From assembly GCA_030374735.1 (NCBI GenBank), contig JASCIV010000484.1, forward strand, positions 1-18,667: DNA of 18,667 nt. Direction: 5' to 3'. This DNA is from Gracilaria caudata. Lineage: Eukaryota > Rhodophyta > Florideophyceae > Gracilariales > Gracilariaceae. The notes under the pieces are model-generated. The model did no database searches. It saw only the letters and a program-made list of their open reading frames with translations, and was not told where the DNA came from. Position 1 is the first letter of the stretch; every line of letters starts with the position of its first letter. Positions 1-6,172 of the stretch are shown piece by piece. The position numbers and the translations under genes were made by a program.

Positions 1-1
1 G

Positions 2-871
2 CATGTCGCGAGGGAGGCTGAACTTGTGCGCTCCATGTGCCACAAGAATAAGGTGCAAACGTACGATGTGTTCGACACGAGTACACATCTGCACGTAGTA
101 ATGGAGATGATGGGCCAGGGTAACTTGCTACGGTTCTGGCAGGGTGGCAAGCGTCGCGTGAATGAGTACAATGCGAAGCGGATTGCACGCCAGCTGCTCC
201 GTGGCGTGGCTTATCTGCACAACAAAGATGTCATTCACGGGGGTGTGAGGGCTGAGAACGTGCTCGTTTCGGGTGAAGGGAGGGTGAAGATAGCGGGCTT
301 TGGCACATGCATACGCATTGGTAAAACTTGTTCTCCTCAAGCTCACCTGTCCAATGCGCTCAATATAAAAGCTTACGTAAGCCCAGAAGTGATGCTAAGA
401 GTGGGGTACCGGAAGCCAGTGGATATCCGTGCGTGTGGGGTACTTTTGTACATGCCCATCGCCGGGGCGCAACCATTCTAGAGCAACACAAGGAGGGATA
501 TGATGCGGAACATGGTGAGGGGTAGTTACAAGTTTCCGCCAAGGCAATGGAGGAATGTGTCGGAAGAGGCAATCGACGTCGTTTCCAGCTGCCTCAGCGC
601 TCACCCTAAGCAGCGCCCAACCGCACAAGAGGCGCTGGAGCACCCGTGGCTCAGAGTGGGGGAAGAGCGCGAGGTGCGACGGGTGGTATCCGCAACTCTG
701 GCGCTGCGGAACGGTTCTTTTAGAGAAGCGACTTTGGGACAGGCGATGGCGGAGGGGTTGGGAGGGGTCGGACAGACGGGCCGTTTCCGGCGTGGCGAGA
801 GCGGCAGCATAGCTGCATCGGGGGAAGGCCGCACCTTTGGGCTCATAAAGTATGGACGTTGTGTAAGGTAG
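2..871 (+). pseudogene. Decayed CaMK-like protein kinase, 5' truncated by the window edge, with an in-frame stop
   Basis: The frame enters from outside the window and reads as a CaMK-group Ser/Thr kinase domain: helix-C region (REAELVRS), a YDVFDTSTHLHVVMEMM hinge, catalytic loop, activation segment, then a C-lobe with SEEAIDVV and HPWL (helix I). Catalytic residues are lost: the HRDLKPEN position reads HGGVRAEN (Arg and catalytic Asp both Gly), DFG reads GFG (metal-binding Asp to Gly), and APE reads SPE. A TAG at 479-481 falls just after the QPF that corresponds to the usual PPF, where the family commonly has Trp or Tyr. The same frame continues without shift through the rest of the C-lobe to the stop at 871. 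An active enzyme is excluded by the missing aspartates. A pseudogene is most likely; a truncated, expressed pseudokinase is the alternative. No intron explains the stop, because the residues on both sides align to the kinase fold. The first part of the N-lobe lies outside the window. Confidence 0.85.
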
Positions 872-1200
872 TAAATGTGTAAATAACTGCTTGAAGGTGC
901 CAACCGAGCTGACGGATCATTGTCAGCGCGAAACTGACAAAGGTACGAAGGTACAAGCTCATTCCCGCACCGCGAACCGCCGCTCAAAGCTTGCACACTT
1001 TTTGAAACCGCCAGATATAATTTGGCGCTTAATTTTTTAACACAAAATATAACGTCACGTGCGGTGTTGCAAAACGATCAGGCTGGCGACATTTTGAGCA
1101 CAAGAATTCCGCTCTCGCACCGCATGCCGCCTCTCCCTCCGCGCCGGCAGCAAAGCTTCCTCAGCTCGCTCATTCGCCCTCCGAATTGACGGCTGGCGCT
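872..1200. other. Spacer without a recognised gene; isolated E2F-like and E-box sequences
   Basis: This stretch follows the decayed kinase. It contains TTTGGCGC (1021-1028, a match to the E2F core TTTSSCGC) followed within 40 bp by an AT-rich run and a CACGTG (1056-1061). No gene start that I recognise lies close downstream, so regulatory meaning is speculative. The last 50 bp resemble the end of the tandem unit that starts at 1201 and may be a remnant of an earlier copy. Confidence 0.35.
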
Positions 1201-1701
1201 CTCACTTGTGGAGAATGAACTTTTGGTGAGCAGAAACTCAAATATCTCCGAGCAAGCGCTGAAGATACGGCAACCGCGTGTCACATCACGTCGCTCGGCG
1301 TGTGCCCGCACATCGCCGTCATGTGCAATTGAAGTGAGCAACCGCCTCCACTGGTTGATGGTGAGGGTTTGTACACGTCCGCTTCTCCACGACGCCATTT
1401 GTGGCCAACATCAGAACGCTCATCTCTGCCCCTTACTGCCTGCTCGCACGAACTCACTTGTGGATAATCAAGCGTTTGATGGGAGCAGGGTTGCACCTCT
1501 CTGAGCAAGGCGCGGAAATATCCAGCGGCGTGTCACCTCGCGTCACGCGGGATGTTCGCGCGTATTGCCGTCATTTGCAATTGAAGGGAATAACCGCCTC
1601 CGCGAGCTGATGGTTATGCTTTTGACACGTCCGCTTCGCCGCGACGCCAATTGTGGTCAGCAACAGCCGCTCGTCTCCGCTCCGTACTGTCCGCTAATGC
1701 G
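1201..1701 (+). repeat. Diverged tandem duplication, two units of about 250 bp
   Basis: Unit A (1201-1452) and unit B (1453-1701) align end to end. Shared blocks include CTCACTTGTGGA at both unit starts, GAGCAAG, GCGTGTCAC, GCCGTCAT, TGCAATTGAAG, AACCGCCTCC, ACACGTCCGCTTC and GACGCCA. By eye roughly two thirds of positions match. Part of the alignment, from the GTCAC block onward on the plus strand, shows differences that often fall at third codon positions (TTG/CTG, GTG/GTT, GGC/GGT, CAA/CAG, ACA/ACC). This hints at an ancestral coding frame. A one-base length difference just upstream breaks that frame in one copy, and unit B has an in-frame stop near its start. I recognise no domain. A dead duplicated gene or an old repeat are both possible. 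Confidence 0.7.
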
Positions 1702-1878
1702 CTGATTGTTGGATCTTTGTCCCTCCATGCTGAGCCCTGCTCCTACTCTTTAAGCGCCTGGTTTTCCGTTTCACCCGGCTGTTTGATGCATCCCCGCCGC
1801 GAGGTTTTGTCGTTCCTTAGGTGCTAAACACATTTCAGCTTGAGGTGAAAGCAGCGCAATCTGCAGTGCGTATTCATC

Positions 1879-2535
1879 ATGTTCCAGTCCCTTTTGTTGG
1901 ATCAGCTCAACATCATGCTGAACAACGCTGTGCATCACGTCACCACGTTCATACAACACGTGCAGGAGAGCGCTCGTGCGGACCATGCGCGAAGCCGCCT
2001 TGATTCGGGCAGCCTACGCAGCAACGGCGTCCGCTTTTTGACGCGCCCCAACAGTCTTCCGCGCCATATGCGCGCCACAAGGGCGCACAAGTCGCAAAGC
2101 GCGCCCGGGACTCGTTCGCGAAGATCTGCTGAGTCCAGCAGGAATAGCAGCAGCGCAGCGGTGGCGGGGGAATCGGTCCTTCCGTCGAGCCCCACGAGCG
2201 TGATGAGCAATCGAAGCTCATCCAGCTCGCTCTGGTACCACTCACGTTGCGAGGCGCGTCTGTTGCGGAACCGCTCGTCCAGGCGCGGTAACAGTCACCT
2301 CGAGGCGACTCGCTCCACTTGCAAAGTGGCGGCGAAGCACTCGCGTACGTCAACGACAGCTACATCGGTAGCGTGGGATGCAAGAGCGCGGCGAAGCAAG
2401 CACGCGACGAGGAGAGCGACAGCGATGCAGCATATATCGCTGCGAACGCACGACGGTGATTACGATGAACGGCGTGTAGAGCGGCGAACGCGGCGCGTTC
2501 GGTTTGCCGAAGAAGTGGAAATCTTGGAGTACTAA
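1879..2535 (+). CDS. Hypothetical basic Ser/Arg-rich protein with C-terminal RVRF (PP1-docking-like) motif
   Basis: This is a 218-residue open frame I do not recognise. The first 35 residues form a hydrophobic, probably amphipathic helix (MFQSLLLDQLNIML...). The middle (about 35-195) is low complexity, rich in Arg, Ser, Thr and His, probably disordered. The last 14 residues read RRVRFAEEVEILEY. RVRF at 206-209 followed by acidic residues fits the RVxF docking consensus for protein phosphatase 1 and resembles the docking segments of known PP1 regulators. That comparison is from motif knowledge only. There is no intron and no good alternative start downstream. Evidence for a real gene is the open frame and the non-random C-terminus; the arginine-rich middle could also arise by chance in GC-rich DNA. 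It sits just after the tandem duplication on the same strand. Confidence 0.5.
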   Translation: MFQSLLLDQLNIMLNNAVHHVTTFIQHVQESARADHARSRLDSGSLRSNGVRFLTRPNSLPRHMRATRAHKSQSAPGTRSRRSAESSRNSSSAAVAGESVLPSSPTSVMSNRSSSSSLWYHSRCEARLLRNRSSRRGNSHLEATRSTCKVAAKHSRTSTTATSVAWDARARRSKHATRRATAMQHISLRTHDGDYDERRVERRTRRVRFAEEVEILEY

Positions 2536-3265
2536 TAAGTCAGCAACGCATGATGAAGCATGACGCATGTCGGGTCTGCTGGCGAGGGATAAGGTCTTAT
2601 TTGGGACAGGCTTCCGCCAAAATTGTGGCTGCCTGACTCATCTCCTCAAGTTCGCAGGCATCCATAAGCTTGCAGGGAGCCTTCCTAAGGGGTTCGTTGA
2701 CATTTCGCCCCTACTACAGAGAAAAAACCCGTATAAACAGCATTAGGACCTCTCGACCTCTCAGTCTGAAAAACTAAGAAGCTAACTACTAGAGTAAAAT
2801 GAAACATTTGATAAGCATAGGTTCTTACGTGGGTGACTGTTGTACCGAAGATATGCAGTAATCTTTCTTGATTCACAAAAGAGTAGTAGTAGACTGCAGC
2901 AGCACGTTAACGACAAATTAACGCAACAAAGAAAACCACAGCTTCTTTCGACAAAATAGTACGGCTGGTGATTTGTTAAGAAAGAAAGGCGGGCTTTTAC
3001 AGCTCCAAAGGTGTCATGCTTGGTTGTGCTGAAAATTACGGAACTAACGGCGGAGATTAGGGACGGAGACGCTCTTGTCCCAAACTACGCCATTTTGGGC
3101 ATGGCGGTGATGCTCCAAAAGACCGATTCTTATTGGCTAAGTTTTAAATTATAGAACAGAATGCATCAATGAAAAGTTTTTAAATTTGTGTTAAGTGTCC
3201 CAAAAAAAACCCATTTCTAGGCGCATTTGCGCATGCAACAAGCTTCACAGCGGGGCAGCACCTTG
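2536..3265. other. Gene-free spacer, lower GC
   Basis: About 730 bp with stops in all frames and only short open frames that resemble nothing. AT content is higher than in the adjacent Vta1 region, with several A/T runs (for example around 3140-3210). I see no tRNA, snRNA or snoRNA hallmark. TTTGGGACA near 2600 recurs in inverted orientation at about 3076 and 3188, too short to interpret. It probably includes 3' sequence of the gene ending at 2535 and distal upstream sequence of Vta1. Confidence 0.5.
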
Positions 3266-3291
3266 GTGTCTCACGACACGTGAGACACGTG
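3266..3291. promoter_or_regulatory. Inverted repeat overlapping two CACGTG boxes, upstream of Vta1
   Basis: GTGTCTCACG (3266-3275) and CGTGAGACAC (3279-3288) form a perfect 10-bp inverted repeat with a 3-nt spacer. Two CACGTG cores (3277-3282 and 3286-3291) overlap its right half. An E2F-like TTTTGGCGC follows at 3328-3336. The cluster lies about 330-400 bp before the Vta1 start codon, the expected place for a promoter in a compact genome. Transcription-factor binding is inferred from the motifs only. Confidence 0.4.
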
Positions 3292-3544
3292 GACGCCATC
3301 GCGCTTAATCTCGGTGCGTGGCAGCCGTTTTGGCGCGTTGTGAAAAGCGAGCTGCTGGCAAACGCGCGAGCGCATGCCGCCGTCCTTGCTGGCACGCGCC
3401 GTTGCCCTGCCGCGTCGTCATGCGCGTTTTTTTGGAGCGTTCACCCACCCACAAAGCCACTCGCGCTCCAACACTCCGTGCCAGCCGCTTTTTTCCGTCT
3501 CGTTCACCGCGTCTTCGCTGCGTACGCGCGTCTACCCACCGTCT

Positions 3545-3596
3545 CCGCCACCGCCTCCGCCACCGCCTCCGCCACTGCCTATCTCCCCCCCCCCCC
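3545..3596 (+). repeat. Pyrimidine-rich leader repeat: CCGCCACCGCCT-type array plus 12-C run
   Basis: Positions 3545-3579 hold nearly three copies of a 12-bp CCGCCACCGCCT-like unit. A run of twelve C follows at 3585-3596. It lies 70-120 bp before the Vta1 ATG, so probably in the 5' leader or core promoter. The strand is strongly pyrimidine-rich, like the leader of the RRM-R3H gene at about 6,000-6,170. Confidence 0.6.
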
Positions 3597-3665
3597 TCTT
3601 GCCTGTGTGTTCCTCCGCCGCCGTTGTCTCTTACGTTTCACTGCTGTTTCACGCGCGCGCGCGTC

Positions 3666-5027
3666 ATGGCGAATTGGCCGCCCAGTCTCAAGCCCATCGG
3701 GCGCTACCTAGCGCGCGCCAAGGAGGTGCAAGCCACGCACCCGCTGGTGGCGTACTACTGTCGCTACTACTCTCTGCTGCGCGCCATCGAGCTGCGCGAC
3801 ACGCAAGACGCCACCGCCAACCAATTCGTCGCCTCGCTGCTCGACCGTTGCGAGGCCGACAAAATCGCCATCGGTTTCGACGACGGCACGCATCGTGCGC
3901 AGCTCGAACAACACGCGCTGCAGCAGTTTTACCTCGCCGACGACCAGGATCGCGCGGGCAACGCCACAAAGCGCACCGCCACCACCTTCTACGGCGCCAT
4001 GTGTTTTCTGGAGGTATGTTCGCTGTTCGGAACACTGTCCGATGAACTGGAACAGAAGCGACGGTACGCCAAGTGGAAGGCGGCCGATATCACAAAGGCG
4101 CTACGAGAGGGACGCATGCCGCAACCAGCGTCGCCCGCAGAGCAACAACAACGCGTCCCCCGCGCCGCGTCGCCCCACTCGCCCGTCTCGCCCAAACCCG
4201 CGCCGTCGTCGCCGCCGCAGCGCGCGCTCGACGCACAGCCAGCGCCAACGCGCGACGCACAGCGCGCGCGCGACGAGCAGCGACGGTCGCCCGTGCCGCC
4301 CGCGCCGCCGCTGCGCGAGTACGACTCGCCGCGAAGCGCGTACGAGCCGTCTGCGCCGCCGCCGCCGCTACCTCCGCCGCTGCCGCTGCCGGACGAGGCG
4401 CCGCAGCTGCCGCAGCACGCGCCGCAACTGCCGCTGCCGGACGAGGCGCCGCAGCTGCCGCACGACGCATCGGCGTACGTGCGCAGCGACGAGCGCAGCG
4501 CGCTGTACCCCGCGCCGCTGGGCGGCGACGACGACGACGACGGCGACGCGCAGCGCGTGTCGCCGGCGGCACCGACGACGCACTCGGACGCGGCGAACGT
4601 GGCGCCGATGGCGCCGCCGCCCATCCCCGCGCTGGAACTGCCGCCGGACGACGGCGCGGCGCGCGGCGCGCCGCAACACGCGGTGTACCGGACGCGACGC
4701 GCGGAGCGGGTGCACGTGCCCACGCGGCCGTTGCCGAAGACGCCCGTGTCCACCACGCCGTCGCCGGCGTCCATCACGCCGCCCGTGGCGGCGAGCGGCG
4801 CCGCGCGCGACGGCTCGGCCACCGTGACCACCACCGCGACCACGACCACGACGACGACGACGACGAAGAAGAAGGAGAGAAGTGTTTATAAACCGAGCGT
4901 GAAACAGACGCAGGAGGCACAGCGACTGTGCAAGTACGCGGCTAGCGCGCTGGACTTTGAGGATATGAGCACGGCGGTGTCCAATTTGCAACAGGCGTTG
5001 CAACTGCTCACTGGATGTCCGCCGTGA
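3666..5027 (+). CDS. VTA1: Vta1/LIP5 homologue, cofactor of the Vps4 AAA-ATPase (ESCRT-III disassembly)
   Basis: 453 residues. Vta1/LIP5 dimerises and binds Vps4 through its C-terminal domain and ESCRT-III subunits through its N-terminal MIT-like domain, acting at endosomes and in membrane scission. Residues 1-145 match the family N-terminal domain: SLKPIGRYLARAKE, VAYYCRYYSLLRAIEL, DRAGNATKRTATTFYGA, FLEVCSLFG, KRRYAKWKAADI. Residues about 410-453 match the C-terminal domain (KPSVKQTQEAQRLCKYAASALDFED, then an NLQQALQLL helix). Between them is a roughly 260-residue Pro/Ala/Asp-rich linker with a poly-Asp tract, a duplicated LPLPDEAPQLP block and a Thr run ending in Lys. The frame is open for over 100 codons upstream, but the start at 3666 sits directly before the conserved domain and upstream sequence is leader-like. 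The stop is 9 bp from the stop of the convergent HscB gene. Third positions are almost all G or C, unlike genes after 8 kb. Confidence 0.95.
   Translation: MANWPPSLKPIGRYLARAKEVQATHPLVAYYCRYYSLLRAIELRDTQDATANQFVASLLDRCEADKIAIGFDDGTHRAQLEQHALQQFYLADDQDRAGNATKRTATTFYGAMCFLEVCSLFGTLSDELEQKRRYAKWKAADITKALREGRMPQPASPAEQQQRVPRAASPHSPVSPKPAPSSPPQRALDAQPAPTRDAQRARDEQRRSPVPPAPPLREYDSPRSAYEPSAPPPPLPPPLPLPDEAPQLPQHAPQLPLPDEAPQLPHDASAYVRSDERSALYPAPLGGDDDDDGDAQRVSPAAPTTHSDAANVAPMAPPPIPALELPPDDGAARGAPQHAVYRTRRAERVHVPTRPLPKTPVSTTPSPASITPPVAASGAARDGSATVTTTATTTTTTTTTKKKERSVYKPSVKQTQEAQRLCKYAASALDFEDMSTAVSNLQQALQLLTGCPP
4380..4462 (+). repeat. Exact 35-bp direct repeat, 48-bp period, inside the Vta1 linker
   Basis: The 35 bases at 4380-4414 recur identically at 4428-4462. 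The 48-bp period is 16 codons, so the frame is kept and the protein shows LPLPDEAPQLP twice. Exact identity at synonymous sites points to a recent duplication or continuing repeat exchange. Confidence 0.85.
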
Positions 5028-5036
5028 GCGCTTTTT

Positions 5037-5618
5037 TTACACGGTATGGTGCAGCGTGGTGTGCATGCGATGGTAGTATTGTAACTCGGCGGTGTGTTGC
5101 GCCGCGCGTTGTAAATCACCGTCAGCAAACGCGCGTTCCACCGCGCTCACGCAATGCTGAGTGCGCGCGGCCAACTGCTGCGACAGCTCGCGCAGCGTTT
5201 GCGGCTCATGCGCAGCTTGTGCAAGCTGCTCGCGAAAGTGCAGCGTCCACGCGAGAAACGCGGGCGTGGTGGCGTTGCTCAACATGTGCTCGCTGCGCTC
5301 GGGCTCGCGCAGTTGGAGTAGATGACGCGCGCGCAGATGCGGCTGTCGTAGCGTGGCGTATGCAACGTTGAGCGAGGCGGACATGTGGCGCGCGTGACGC
5401 TGCTCGTTTGGAGACGCGCTGTGGAAACGATCGGGGTGCCAGCGCTTCTGCAGCGCCTTGAAGTTGGCGGAGAGCTGCGCTGTGTCGAGCGCGAAACACT
5501 CGCGCAGCTGCAGCACGGCGAAGTGGTTGCGCGCCGACGCGGCGCGCGCGCCGGCGGCGGCGGAGGTGCACAGCGCGGCGGCGCGGCGCAGCGCGCGCAG
5601 CGCGGCGGACGAGCTCAT
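5037..5618 (-). CDS. HSCB: HscB/Jac1-type J-domain co-chaperone for Fe-S cluster assembly
   Basis: 193 residues, normal for the family. HscB/Jac1 brings the scaffold IscU to a mitochondrial Hsp70 and stimulates its ATPase so that a nascent Fe-S cluster is handed on. The J-domain starts at about residue 31 (NHFAVLQL, typical of HscB), with FKALQKRWHPDRF holding the essential HPD at 61-63. A conserved LNVAYATLRQPHLRARHLL segment links to the C-terminal helical domain (TPAFLAWTLHFREQL) that binds the scaffold. Residues 1-30 are Ala, Ser and Arg with no acidic residue, a good mitochondrial targeting sequence. The N-terminal Cys4 metal-binding domain seen in some animal homologues is absent, as in yeast. 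The stop is 9 bp from the Vta1 stop, so 3' UTRs must overlap or be extremely short. Confidence 0.93.
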   Translation of the reverse strand: MSSSAALRALRRAAALCTSAAAGARAASARNHFAVLQLRECFALDTAQLSANFKALQKRWHPDRFHSASPNEQRHARHMSASLNVAYATLRQPHLRARHLLQLREPERSEHMLSNATTPAFLAWTLHFREQLAQAAHEPQTLRELSQQLAARTQHCVSAVERAFADGDLQRAAQHTAELQYYHRMHTTLHHTV

Positions 5619-6172
5619 TGCGCGCGCGCGCGGCGGTACGATACGGCGAGCAGCATCGTTCGTCGTCGCCGTGCGCGTGTGTTGCTCTTCTTGTTCACGC
5701 TGTGCGTAGCGCTAAATGTAATATGTGTCATCCGTGGTACACGTTGCTTCGTTGTATGATGAATTACAGTAGCAGGCTGCATGGCGTGCGTTGGAATGCG
5801 CAGCGATGCCAGCTGGCCAGCGACGTGACGTGTATGACACTTTTCTGGGCGCCTGCCGTGCACCTACGCGCCCCGTGCACAGCGGTGGCTACCGTTTTTT
5901 TTTTAAGCTCGCGCTTTTGGAGCGCGGAGCGCCCCGCCGCGCCGCGTCGCGTCGCGCGCCTTGCCCAACCCCGCCAGAGTTCGCCGCCAACTTTCCCCTT
6001 TTGCTGCTGCCTCCTTCCTTCCTGTTCCACTCCACTCCACTCCACTCCGCACCGCCCCGCACCCCGCACCCCGCACCTTCCGTTTGCCCAAAACGCTCCT
6101 CCGCCGTCGTCGTAGTTCCTTCCACTCCTCGCGTTTGTCTTCGCTTTCGTTTGTGTCTTTTTTTCTTTTCTC
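5619..6172. promoter_or_regulatory. Divergent intergenic region between HscB and the RRM-R3H gene
   Basis: 554 bp between two start codons, with no gene of its own. From the left it contains AT-richer sequence, a T10 run near 5893-5902, a CpG-dense block (5915-5965) and a long pyrimidine-rich leader (about 5990-6172). The leader contains four CCACT units (6027-6046) and three CCCCGCA units (6055-6075) and ends in a T/C run directly before the ATG at 6173. It must carry promoters for both genes. No clear TATA box or other defined element is visible. Confidence 0.55.

Noticed and set aside
425..481. Intron explaining the TAG in the kinase gene (acceptor-like TTCTAG at the stop)
   Set aside because: The residues just before it (GVLLYMPIAGAQPF) align to the kinase fold, so the segment was coding. 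The implied intron would also be very short.
1..871. Alternative genetic code with TAG as sense
   Set aside because: The RRM-R3H, FabZ (spliced) and kinase frames all end naturally at TAG at the expected C-terminus.
1078..1398. Minus-strand frame of 106 codons across tandem unit A as a gene
   Set aside because: The corresponding frame in unit B has a stop, no domain is recognised, and the synonymous pattern favours the plus strand.
2600..3196. TTTGGGACA and its inverted copies as mobile-element ends
   Set aside because: Nine bases in an AT-rich spacer, with no target-site duplication or coding content between them.
3895..5003. Several long Arg- or Ala-rich frames on both strands over the Vta1 linker
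   Set aside because: They arise from GC-rich triplet repeats lacking stop codons. They carry no domains, while the Vta1 frame has conserved ends.
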